From Pseudanabaena sp. PCC 7367 (lineage in GTDB: Bacteria; Cyanobacteriota; Cyanobacteriia; Pseudanabaenales; Pseudanabaenaceae): a stretch of DNA of 64,000 nt. Below are positions 56,449 to 64,000 of this stretch, piece after piece. Within the stretch, counting starts at the first letter, position 1. Every line of letters starts with the position of its first letter. The stretch covers positions 2,075,001 through 2,139,000 of the forward strand of contig NC_019701.1 of NCBI RefSeq assembly GCF_000317065.1, written 5' to 3'. Under the pieces are notes generated by a model. The model made no database searches. It had not been told where the DNA came from and worked only from the letters and a program-made list of their open reading frames with translations. Made by a program: the position numbers and the translations under genes.

Positions 56449-56592
56449 CTCAAAGCTGGCTTAAAGCAATTTTCGGACTCTGGTTTAGTAATATTTTATC
56501 AAATTGTTTTTTTACTCAAAGATTGGGTAGCCAACACATGTATCCACGGCCATTAATCTGGTGTTGCACATTGATGGATGTTCAACTAGTCC

Positions 56593-56698
56593 TAGTGTTC
56601 TGTCAAAACTAAATATATGGGTAGCTCATGACTAACACATTGTGATTAGCGCCTTGCGGTCTGAATATACTCATAAATTGAAATCTGACAATCCACTA
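56593..56698. mobile_element. MITE derived from the nearby IS630-family element (about 106 bp)
   Basis: It starts TAGTGTTCTGTCAA and ends CTGACAATCCACTA, with TA at both ends. These are the same tips as the IS630 element at 57353-58573. The last 31 bases match the IS right end at 28 positions. There is no coding capacity. It probably arose by internal deletion and can be moved by the IS630 transposase. Confidence 0.85.
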
Positions 56699-56712
56699 GT
56701 CCTAATTCAGAT

Positions 56713-56812
56713 CCTAGTAGTCCACCAATTTAATTTCGCTGGATAAGCGTCGACCTAGCATCCATTAGCAAACGATCGCAGCCCTTCATAATTTTCTTTG
56801 TCGAATCCTAGA
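56713..56812. repeat. Dispersed ~105-bp repeat, copy 3 (MITE-like)
   Basis: Left end CTAGTAGTCCACCA, right end CTTCATAATT...TTGTCGAATCCTAG. It ends directly at the stop codon of the EamA gene, in the same orientation relative to the gene as copy 1. Confidence 0.6.
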
Positions 56813-57409
56813 TTAGTAAATAAACAGCAAGGTGATCCCCACGATCGCCACCATTGCGCCAAATAAAGCCCGGCCACTGATCTTTTCCCCCAACATCGCC
56901 ACGATCGGCAAAATAAAAATGGGGCTGGTTGCCCCCAGAGTCTGAGCAATACCTGCGGCGGCGTACTTTAAAGCAGTTTGTTGTAGCCAAATGCCCAGAT
57001 AGGTACTGAAAAAAGCCGCAACAAAAATCAAGCCCAGAGTGCTGGGTTTAGTAATCATGCTCAGCCATTTGCGCACCTGTCTTTGCACCATCAGCATTAA
57101 CCACAGCATCAATGTACCTGCCCCTAGCCGAAGTAAAGCACTCCACAAAGGAGAAATCTCCGCCTGGGTTAGCGCCGCGCGTGACATCACCGCACCGATC
57201 GCCTGTCCAAATACAGCAATTAAGCCAAAAACAAGCCCCCGCCAAATCTGGCCTTGGGATGGGTCTTTAGTCTGGTCTGGAGCTAGATTAGTTGGATTGA
57301 TTATCCTTTTTGGTAAACGTTCACTCACCACCCAGGTTACCCCAACCACCACTAGTGTTCTGTCAATCTTGGGTTTGTGAGTTAAGGGAAAGATGGATAA
57401 ACTATACCT

Positions 57410-57874
57410 ATGTTATCCGAGCAGTATATTATGCCTAAACGCTATATCGTCCGTTTGAGCAAGGAAGAGCGCGAAGAGCTGCAAAATCTTGTGTCTACTG
57501 GTAAGGCCGCCGCCTATAAAATCAAACATGCCAACATTCTGTTAAATATCGATATAAATGGCCAGAACTGGACAGATGCGGAAGCCGCCGCCACCTTTAG
57601 TTGCCATCGCAATACAGTAGCCAACCTGCGTCAACGATTGATTGAAGGAGGTTTAGAGTCGGCCTTGGCACGCAAACCTCGCCAAAGTGCGCCACGACCA
57701 CACGTATGTGATGGAGAGTCGGAGGCAAAGCTAATAGCCTTACGTTGTAGCGAACCACCTGCTGGTCATGCTCGCTGGACATTGCGATTGCTTGCTGATA
57801 AAGCGGTGGAGTTAGAAATTGTACCAGCTATTTGTCACGAGACCGTGCGACAAGTGCTGAAAAAAACGAACTGA
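57410..57874 (+). CDS. IS630 transposase, N-terminal frame (ORF A)
   Basis: 154 residues. It is the helix-turn-helix and linker part: KRYIVRLSKEEREELQNLV, DAEAAATFSCHRNTVANLRQRLIEGGLESAL and HARWTLRLLADKAVELEI. It ends ...QVLKKTN. The frame overlaps ORF B by 43 bases. A run of seven A (57860-57866) precedes the stop and would let ribosomes slip -1 to read ...QVLKK-NELKPHLR, the sequence that intact IS630 transposases have. So full transposase is probably made by frameshifting. Confidence 0.9.
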   Translation: MLSEQYIMPKRYIVRLSKEEREELQNLVSTGKAAAYKIKHANILLNIDINGQNWTDAEAAATFSCHRNTVANLRQRLIEGGLESALARKPRQSAPRPHVCDGESEAKLIALRCSEPPAGHARWTLRLLADKAVELEIVPAICHETVRQVLKKTN

Positions 57875-58563
57875 AACCACATCTACGTCAACAGTATGTG
57901 ATTCCACCTGAGCAAAATGCCGATTTTGTTGCTCATATGGAAGATGTACTAGAGATTTATCACCAACCCTATGATTCTAAGCATCCGGTAATTTGCATGG
58001 ATGAAAAACCGGTGCAATTGGTTAAACAAACACGCATTCCATTGCCGGCTAAATCAGGACAACCAGAGTTGGTAGATTATGAATATGAGCGCAATGGCAC
58101 CGCTAATATTTTCTTGTTTACAGAACCTTTGGCCGGTTGGCGTAAAGCAGTTGTGAGTGAACGCAGAACCTCAGTTGATTGGGCGATCGAAATTCAACGC
58201 TTACTTGAACAAGACTACGCCGATTGCGAGACTGTCATTTTGGTATGTGACAATTTGAACATTCACAAACTTGCCTCGCTCTATCAGGCCTTTGCTCCGT
58301 CCACTGCGCGTCGGTTGGTCGAACGGCTAGAAATTCACCATACGCCCAAACATGGAAGTTGGCTAAATATTGCCGAAATCGAGCTGTCTGCACTAACCCG
58401 ACAATGTCTGGATCGACGGATCCCAGATCGAGAAACTCTTGAACAAGAAACATCAGCTTGGTTCATTGAGCGTAATCATTTGCAGAAGTCGGTAGATTGG
58501 CAATTCACAACTGCAGATGCTCGTATTCGCCTTAAGCGACTTTACCCACAAATTGAAAGCTGA
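57832..58563 (+). CDS. IS630 transposase, DDE catalytic frame (ORF B)
   Basis: The open frame is 243 residues, but coding homology begins near NELKPHLRQQYVIPPEQNADFV, after the overlap, so translation is probably as a fusion from ORF A. The catalytic residues are in ICMDEKPVQL (D), VILVCDNLNIH (D) and WLNIAEIELSAL (E). No internal stops are seen. This may be the source of transposase for the 106-bp MITE. Confidence 0.9.
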   Translation: MSRDRATSAEKNELKPHLRQQYVIPPEQNADFVAHMEDVLEIYHQPYDSKHPVICMDEKPVQLVKQTRIPLPAKSGQPELVDYEYERNGTANIFLFTEPLAGWRKAVVSERRTSVDWAIEIQRLLEQDYADCETVILVCDNLNIHKLASLYQAFAPSTARRLVERLEIHHTPKHGSWLNIAEIELSALTRQCLDRRIPDRETLEQETSAWFIERNHLQKSVDWQFTTADARIRLKRLYPQIES

Positions 58564-59115
58564 CAATCCACTAGCAAGATCGCTAGCCAGTCTAGTCCAC
58601 CCAGTCGCTCGCGCAGAAATAACGTTGCCAGCACTGCAGTCAGGGGAGGCGCTAGGGCTTCTAACATAATTGTGCGTCTAGCCCCTATTTGATTGAGGGC
58701 GGCAAAGTAGGCCGTATCACCAATGCCAATCCCTACGATGCCGCTAGTCAACAATAACCAGATCGGCTTGGGTGTGGTACTGGTCATTGCAGCTAGTTCG
58801 CTCAAAGTTACTTGTACCGGGTCTATTAGCAAAATGGTGATCACTAAGCAAACGATCGCTACGATCCCCTTACTCAAGTTGAGCGCCAAGGGGCTAATTT
58901 GCCTGCCCATGCGCACATAGACGATCGATACGGCAGCCCAATGTTAGGCGACAATTACCTTGGCGTCTGGATGACGATTACTTGGCATAAAAAGATGATC
59001 GCCAGCAAGGATATGAGATCGCAAGTGGAGGTAGGCGTCAACTAGAAAAAAAGAGATCAAAACGGGAAAAAGAAAGACACTAAAGACGTTCAAACAGGAA
59101 AGTGGAACGTCAGCA

Positions 59116-60804
59116 GTGTCAGGTCAATATATAAAACAATATCAAGTGCAAGTGTACAAGAAAGCACGAGAGGTCGGCTGCAATCAAAATGAGTCAGCCG
59201 AGATTGCCGGCATATCAGTCCGTAGCGGCAGCCGTATTGAGCAAGGCAAACACCAGCCCAAGAGTAAAGGTGAGCGAGATTGGCGCACCCGCCGAGATCC
59301 GCTATCAGGAGTGTGGGAGGAAGAGCTAGAGCCAATGCTTCGACGTGAGCCTCGTCTAGAGGCGATGACATTGTATGAATATCTAGCCGAGCATTATCCA
59401 GGCCAATATGAGCAACAATTGCGTACCTTACAAAGGCGAGTGCAGGTATGGAAAAGTATCCATGGCAAACCGCAGGAGGTAATGTTTGAGATCCGCCATC
59501 AGCCCGGCGAAATGGGTCTATCAGATTTTACCGAGCTCAAACAGGTGGAAGTTACCATCAAAGGGAAACAATATGAGCACCTGCTGTACCACTACCGTCT
59601 GGCCTACAGTGGCTGGCAATATGTGCAGGTAATCGAGGGTGGCGAGAGCTTTATCGGCTTGTCTGAAGGATTACAGAATGCGCTGCATGCCTGTGGTGGT
59701 GTACCAAAGCAGCATCGCACCGATAATTTGAGTGCTGCCTATCGGAATATGGCGGGCAAACGGCATAAACCACTAACCCAATTCTATGCCGAGCTATGTG
59801 AACACTATGGCATGAGTCCAAGTCGCAATAACCCAGGCGTGGCTCATGAAAATGGCTCCATCGAATCTCCCCATGGACATTTCAAGCGCCGGTTGCGCCA
59901 AGCTCTGTATTTGCGTGGCAGCTTTGAGTTTGAGTCAGTGAGTGCATATCAAGAATTTATCGAGCAGGTGGTTGCCAAGCTCAATTGTAAATGCAGCGCC
60001 AAGTTTGCCGAGGAAAAAGTAACCCTACAACCACTACCGAGATATCGCTGTGCCGATTACGAAGAATTGACGGTGCGGGTGACCTGCCACAGCACCATTT
60101 CGGTGCGCTGCATTCTTTACACGGTGCCATCAAGACTGATTGGCAGGCAGCTGAATATTCATATCTATCACAACCGCCTGGTCGGTTATTTGGGGCAGCA
60201 ACAAGTGGTGGAACTACCCCGTTTGCGAGTACATGGGTCAGCCAAAATCCGCCGTGCTCGCTGTATTAACTACCGCCATGTAATTGATAGCCTCAGGCGT
60301 AAACCCCGTGCCTTTATTTACTGCACCTGGCAGCAAGACCTATTGCCTAATCAACAATGGCGGCAGCTGTGGCAGAGGTTACAGGCTGATTTTGAAATCG
60401 ATAATGCAGCGCGCATCATGGTTGAAGCCCTCTATATTGCTGCCAAGCACGATAGAGAAACTACAGTGGCCGACTATCTTGAAACCCAACTGCAGCAGGG
60501 CACTCTCAGCCTGAAGGCTCTACAGCAACAGTTCCTACTACCCCAGCAGCAATTGAGCGTACCTCAACTAAACGTACAACAACATTCGCTTTCAGCCTAT
60601 GACCAACTCCTCGAAACCAAACCCGAACAATACTCTGAGCCTGATACTCAAACAGCTACGACTCTCGCACATGCTCCAACATTGGCAGACTATCGAGCAG
60701 AAGGCCACCCAACAGCATTGGGCTTACGACCGGTTCTTGCTCGCTCTGTGCGAATTGGAACTGGATTATCGCCAACAGAATCGGATCAAACGAGCTCTCG
60801 CTGA
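59116..60804 (+). CDS. istA: IS21 transposase IstA
   Basis: 562 residues from a GTG. An N-terminal HTH region (KKAREVGCNQNESAEIAGISVRSGSRI) precedes an rve-type catalytic core: GLSDFTELKQVEV (D), HRTDNLSAAYRNM (D) and AHENGSIESPHGHFKRRLRQAL (E). A Mu-transposase-like C-terminal domain follows. It is longer than most IstA proteins because the last ~70 residues read through the start of istB. Together with IstB it cuts and joins the element. Confidence 0.93.
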   Translation: MSGQYIKQYQVQVYKKAREVGCNQNESAEIAGISVRSGSRIEQGKHQPKSKGERDWRTRRDPLSGVWEEELEPMLRREPRLEAMTLYEYLAEHYPGQYEQQLRTLQRRVQVWKSIHGKPQEVMFEIRHQPGEMGLSDFTELKQVEVTIKGKQYEHLLYHYRLAYSGWQYVQVIEGGESFIGLSEGLQNALHACGGVPKQHRTDNLSAAYRNMAGKRHKPLTQFYAELCEHYGMSPSRNNPGVAHENGSIESPHGHFKRRLRQALYLRGSFEFESVSAYQEFIEQVVAKLNCKCSAKFAEEKVTLQPLPRYRCADYEELTVRVTCHSTISVRCILYTVPSRLIGRQLNIHIYHNRLVGYLGQQQVVELPRLRVHGSAKIRRARCINYRHVIDSLRRKPRAFIYCTWQQDLLPNQQWRQLWQRLQADFEIDNAARIMVEALYIAAKHDRETTVADYLETQLQQGTLSLKALQQQFLLPQQQLSVPQLNVQQHSLSAYDQLLETKPEQYSEPDTQTATTLAHAPTLADYRAEGHPTALGLRPVLARSVRIGTGLSPTESDQTSSR

Positions 60805-61369
60805 GGCTAAATTACCTACTGGTAAAAGCTTTACCTCTTTCGATTTTGAACATTGCCCTAGTTTCAAATCAGCGCCACTGATCCAACTGGCACAAGATAC
60901 GGCCTGGTTGGATAGGGCCGAAAACTGCTTGCTATTTGGACCTTCCGGGGTCGGTAAAACTCATCTTGCTGCTGCGCTCGGGCGCTCGATGATTGAAATG
61001 GGCAAACGGGTTAAGTTCTTCTCGGCCTATGCTTTGCTACAACATCTACAGCAAGCCAAACTACAACTTCAGCTTGCCTCTATCCTTGCCAAACTTGACC
61101 GCTTTGATTTACTCATTATTGATGATCTTGGCTATGTCAAAAAATCTGAGGCTGAAACTTCCGTCCTGTTTGAGCTGATTGCTCATCGTTATGAACGCAA
61201 AAGCCTCATCATTACTGCTAATCAGCCTTTCTCGCAATGGGATCACATCTTTGCCGATGACATGATGACTGTTGCTGCCGTTGACCGCCTCATTCATCAT
61301 GCTCTCATTGTTGAAATTCATGCTGATAGTTTCCGTAAACGCAACGCTGTTGAGCGCTCGCAAAAATAA
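60599..61369 (+). CDS. istB: IS21 ATPase helper IstB
   Basis: 256 residues. Walker A GPSGVGKTHLAAALG, Walker B LLIIDDLGY, and the DnaA/DnaC-like AAA+ fold with SLIITANQPFSQW are present. The N-terminal LILKQLRLSHMLQHW is typical of IstB. It overlaps istA by 206 bases in another frame, which fits translational coupling in the family. IstB binds target DNA and stimulates IstA. Confidence 0.95.
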   Translation: MTNSSKPNPNNTLSLILKQLRLSHMLQHWQTIEQKATQQHWAYDRFLLALCELELDYRQQNRIKRALAEAKLPTGKSFTSFDFEHCPSFKSAPLIQLAQDTAWLDRAENCLLFGPSGVGKTHLAAALGRSMIEMGKRVKFFSAYALLQHLQQAKLQLQLASILAKLDRFDLLIIDDLGYVKKSEAETSVLFELIAHRYERKSLIITANQPFSQWDHIFADDMMTVAAVDRLIHHALIVEIHADSFRKRNAVERSQK

Positions 61370-61585
61370 TAATCGCTATCAATCCGAATCTTACTGCTCC
61401 TTGAGGTTCAACATATGCAGTTCCTTTCAGCTTAGTTTTAGTTGTCATTTGCACACGTCATTTACATCCGCTATTTGCCAAGTAATTGACGCCGTCGAAA
61501 TTGGTAATTGACATTTAACAGCCCAAATAAAGGCAGCGGTCAGGGCTGCTAATTCCCCCTTCAAGTCGGTGAATAAACTTGTCAT

Positions 61586-62078
61586 ATATATGTCATATAT
61601 ATAGTGGCTGAAGCAGAAGCCCTTACCGAGCAGCTCTATGCTAATCCTAAGCTCTAACCATATGTGAGCATTTAGGTCAGAAGTCTAGTAAATCTTTCAG
61701 CCGAGACTCATACAAGAGGTTGAATGACAGTTAAGTTGGGGTTATCGATCGCATCTTGCGATTCACTGGCAATACCTTAGAACATAGTTCTTGTCTGGCT
61801 AGCCCGAATTATGCATCAATTGCTTTAACCCTGATATTGAGTTGATATTGAGTAAATTTCAAAGAACAGACTGCTTTTTAGCCAAATCGCTGTATTTGTC
61901 TCATAGTATATGTTTTGAGGCTTTTGTTGGTTCCTCATGAATAATTGCGGTTAGGTATCCATATTGTTAAAGATTTGGTCAAAAAACGATCGCCACCAGG
62001 TTTATTTCCCAGGGCGATCGCCGTAAATTATTAATTAATTTCAATAATCTCAAATCTAAGCAGCTAGCCAAGCAAGCA
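61586..62078. other. Intergenic region: ancestral upstream region of the EamA gene
   Basis: About 490 bases between the EamA start and the chlB stop. The duplicated gtcatatata at 61581-61600 lies at the EamA start. The promoter of the EamA gene should be here. No gene is recognised. Confidence 0.5.
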
Positions 62079-63605
62079 TTAAGCGCCTACTGCTTCTTTG
62101 GCGGCGTAAAACACCTCCAGGGTGATCAAGGCAATCTTGCGATCGCGGGCAAACTTTTCAGTGTTGCGCTTCACCTTACCGCGCACAAACCCAGGCACCT
62201 TCTGGAGCAGTTCTTTGGCCTCTCGATCCCAATCCATATCTGAATCTGCCGAGATCCCCTTATGGATTACTTCCTTGGTATCATGGCCGCCAAAAATTTC
62301 CAACAGATGATCTTCCATGCCCAGGGTGAATGAGTTATAGACAAGATCTGCCACCTGGTTTGTGCCCTCATAACCCAGGAATGGCTTATAGCCGATCGGG
62401 AAATTTTGGATATGAATCGGCGCCGCAATTACCCCACAAGGAATGTTCAGGCGTTTGCCCACATGGCGTTCCATCTGGGTGCCAAAGATCGCGGCTGGTT
62501 CTGTCTTGGCGATCGCATCACCAATGTCGCCATGATTCTCCGTGACCAAAATCTCATCGCAATATTCACTGACTTCGCGGCGGAACCATTCTTCATCATA
62601 TTTGCAGTAGGTGCCAGCCCAAACCACATGAATGCCCATTTCCCTGGCCAGGACTTTGGTCATTGCGGCGGCGTGGGTGCTGTCACCAAAGACAACCGCT
62701 TTCTTGCCGGTTAGGTTCTGGCAATCGATCGATCGAGAGAACCAGGCCGCCTCGGAAACATAGAGGGTTTGGTTAGTGATGTAGTCTTCATAATCGACTT
62801 CTTGACCCATGTCATTGAGGATCTGACCGATCGCCCGAATGCAGCGTGCTGTCTCCACCACACCCATTGGCGTAATGTCCACGTAGGGCATGTCAAATTC
62901 AGTTTTTAAATATTCCGCCGTCATCAAGCCCACTTCCCGGTAGGGCACCAGATTAAACCAGGCCTTGGGCAAATCCTTCAATGTTTCCACATGAGCGCCC
63001 TGGGGAATCACCAGATTCACTTCGATCCCCAATTCTCCCATTAGCTTCTTCAGCTCAGTGCAATCGTGTTGATTGTGGAAGCCCAGGGTAGTCATGCCGA
63101 TAATATTAACCGAGGGTTTGGCGGTCTTTCCTGCTGGCAGGTTGCCGTGCTTGCGGGCTTTCTTAATATAGAACTTGATAATTTGCTGCAAGGTACGATC
63201 GGCGGCTTGTAATTCATTGACGCGGTAATGATTCACATCTGCCAGCATTACATCGCTTTTAGAATCAAGGCTAGCCTGCTCGACGAAGTTTTCCAAATCC
63301 TCTTGCAGGATGCTGGAGGTGCATGTAGGGGTGAGCACAATCAGATCTGGCTTGTCTTCTCTGTCCTTACGGGTAATGTTGTTGACCACTTTTTCACCTG
63401 ATCCACCGGCCAAGACATGGCGATCGACGACGCTGGTGGTCACGGGCGTAAAATCGCGTTCTCGCTCTAGCATGGAGCGCATCACATTAAAATAGTCATC
63501 ACCCAGGGGCGCATGCATGATCGCATGGACGTTTTTAAACGAACTGGCGATGCGAAGGGTGCCGATGTGGGCAGGCCCAGCATACATCCAATATGCTAAC
63601 TTCAT
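62079..63605 (-). CDS. chlB: Light-independent protochlorophyllide reductase subunit B
   Basis: 508 residues, full length. It starts [20 protein letters not shown] and carries [52 protein letters not shown] and [21 protein letters not shown]-terminal helical extension ends [12 protein letters not shown]. ChlB forms with ChlN the catalytic nitrogenase-like component that reduces ring D of protochlorophyllide in the dark, with ChlL as reductase. chlL and chlN are not in the window, so the genes are unlinked or beyond the edge. A pseudouridine synthase gene lies upstream on the same strand. Confidence 0.97.
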   Translation of the reverse strand: MKLAYWMYAGPAHIGTLRIASSFKNVHAIMHAPLGDDYFNVMRSMLERERDFTPVTTSVVDRHVLAGGSGEKVVNNITRKDREDKPDLIVLTPTCTSSILQEDLENFVEQASLDSKSDVMLADVNHYRVNELQAADRTLQQIIKFYIKKARKHGNLPAGKTAKPSVNIIGMTTLGFHNQHDCTELKKLMGELGIEVNLVIPQGAHVETLKDLPKAWFNLVPYREVGLMTAEYLKTEFDMPYVDITPMGVVETARCIRAIGQILNDMGQEVDYEDYITNQTLYVSEAAWFSRSIDCQNLTGKKAVVFGDSTHAAAMTKVLAREMGIHVVWAGTYCKYDEEWFRREVSEYCDEILVTENHGDIGDAIAKTEPAAIFGTQMERHVGKRLNIPCGVIAAPIHIQNFPIGYKPFLGYEGTNQVADLVYNSFTLGMEDHLLEIFGGHDTKEVIHKGISADSDMDWDREAKELLQKVPGFVRGKVKRNTEKFARDRKIALITLEVFYAAKEAVGA

Positions 63606-63755
63606 AGGCTTTTGCGTTTATTTGCTCGTTGCGTAGCTTTACTTCTGCTACCTAGCCTAAGGGGGTTTGCGGTGATGTGCGTGGCCTCTTAACCAATGTT
63701 TACTTTTTGACTTCTAGCGATCGGTATATATTTCTAGTTCTTTACATTGGCTCAG

Positions 63756-64000
63756 TTAGTTCGTATCAGCGTAAAGTTGCTCAACCTCCTGGGCATTCAG
63801 CAAGCGATAGCGACCAGGGGCAATATCCTTAAGTGTCAGGTTAGCGATCCCCACCCGCCGCAATTCCAACACCTCCAACCCCAAATGCTCAGCCACTCGC
63901 CGGATCTGGCGATTGCGCCCTTCTTTGATTTCCAGCTTAATCTTGCTGTTACCAGCTTCATTGGCAATAACTTTTACCTTGGCCGGCAAAGTAGGCTTGC
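63756..64000 (-). CDS. rRNA pseudouridine synthase, RsuA/RluB family (C-terminal end only)
   Basis: 81 residues up to the stop, running off the right edge. KVKVIANEAGNSKIKLEIKEGRNRQIRRVAEHLGLEVLELRRVGIANLTL is the end of the RsuA/RluB/RluE/RluF catalytic domain, where GRNRQIRR is diagnostic. The family isomerises uridine in 16S or 23S rRNA (or a single tRNA). The catalytic aspartate and any S4 domain are outside the window. It ends 150 bases upstream of the chlB start, on the same strand. Confidence 0.93.
   Translation of the reverse strand, partial: KPTLPAKVKVIANEAGNSKIKLEIKEGRNRQIRRVAEHLGLEVLELRRVGIANLTLKDIAPGRYRLLNAQEVEQLYADTN

Larger units (their letters stand above)
57353..58573 (+). 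mobile_element. IS630-family insertion sequence inserted in the EamA gene
   Basis: The left tip TAGTGTTCTGTCAA and the right tip CTGACAATCCACTA are imperfect inverted repeats (CTAGTG...TGTCA). TA is present at both ends, the expected target duplication. Two overlapping transposase frames lie inside. Total length about 1220 bp. Confidence 0.93.
58942..61520 (+). mobile_element. IS21-family insertion sequence (2579 bp) inserted in the EamA gene
   Basis: It begins TGTTAGGCGACAATTACC; the other end, reversed, begins TGTTAAATGTCAATTACC. It starts TG and ends CA as IS21 elements do. The host sequence GCCCAA is duplicated at 58936-58941 and 61521-61526. It carries istA and istB in overlapping frames. 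Further GGCGTC/GACGATTAC blocks inside both ends look like the multiple terminal repeats of this family. Confidence 0.94.
56813..61585 (-). pseudogene. EamA/DMT-family transporter gene split by two insertion sequences
   Basis: Three pieces on the minus strand: 61585-61521 (start, MTSLFTDLKGELAALTAAFIWA), 58935-58574 (AVSIVYVRMGRQISPLALNL to DWLAILLV) and 57352-56813 (VVGVTWVVSERL to the stop). Joining them with one copy each of the GCCCAA and TA duplications gives an unbroken 969-base frame encoding 322 residues with about ten helices. It has two EamA repeats, including GIGIGDTAYFAALNQIGA and LGATSPIFILPIVAML. The family exports amino acids, nucleosides or other metabolites. The gene is inactive as it stands, but no base change was needed, so the insertions are recent. 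Confidence 0.95.

Overview
The window is chromosomal DNA from a cyanobacterium. The palindrome GCGATCGC (HIP1) recurs throughout. Several genes belong to oxygenic phototrophs: petG, chlB, crtR, a MenG-type quinone methyltransferase, a phytyl-phosphate-kinase-like DUF92 protein, and the cyanobacterial families DUF2854, DUF760, DUF1517 and DUF3352. Two HpsJ-like genes suggest a filamentous, motile lineage such as the Pseudanabaena/Limnothrix group, but that is inference. Gene density is modest: about twenty AT-rich gaps of 0.3-1 kb hold many short tandem duplications.

Layout. 1-9.3 kb: the start of a principal sigma factor gene (minus strand, cut by the window edge), DUF2854, a TsaC/YrdC-type protein, a zinc-ribbon protein, ssb, two exported ABM-domain proteins coupled to a VTE6-like kinase, a Crp/Fnr regulator and a DUF72 protein. 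9.7-17 kb: a 937-residue EVE-like/TPR/DUF3883-like fusion, a GH10-like secreted protein, and a two-gene set in which the two halves of a GUN4 domain sit on separate proteins, one of them an Hpt phosphotransfer protein. 18-26 kb: moeB, a complete IS903-group element, menG, DUF1517, petG (35 codons) and a hybrid histidine kinase. 26-32 kb: rimO, then V-type ATPase subunits I and K alone, followed by an SbcD-like nuclease. 33-47 kb: tandem hpsJ-like genes, a surface protein with a C-terminal anchor, murF, DUF3352, small genes, a truncated HicB, a 1246-residue disordered protein and crtR. 47-56 kb: DUF760, sufE, a phosphodiester glycosidase, tRNA-Thr(UGU), usp, prxQ, queA, bolA, a cupredoxin and a Uma2 protein.

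56.5-61.6 kb is a transposon cluster. A single EamA transporter gene (minus strand) has been split into three pieces by an IS21-family element (6-bp target duplication) and an IS630-family element (TA duplication). Removing both elements with one copy of each duplication restores a 969-base frame encoding 322 residues, so both insertions look recent. A 106-bp MITE whose ends match that IS630 element lies just beyond the gene, next to one of three copies of a second, unrelated ~105-bp repeat. The window closes with chlB and the end of an RsuA/RluB-type pseudouridine synthase gene.

Functional themes. Photosynthetic pigments and cofactors are represented by chlB, crtR, menG, petG and the VTE6-like gene; RNA modification by tsaC-like, rimO, queA and the pseudouridine synthase; Fe-S and redox functions by sufE, bolA, prxQ and the cupredoxin. 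The strongest candidates for something undescribed are the split GUN4/Hpt pair, the EVE-TPR-DUF3883 fusion and the isolated V-ATPase I-K pair.
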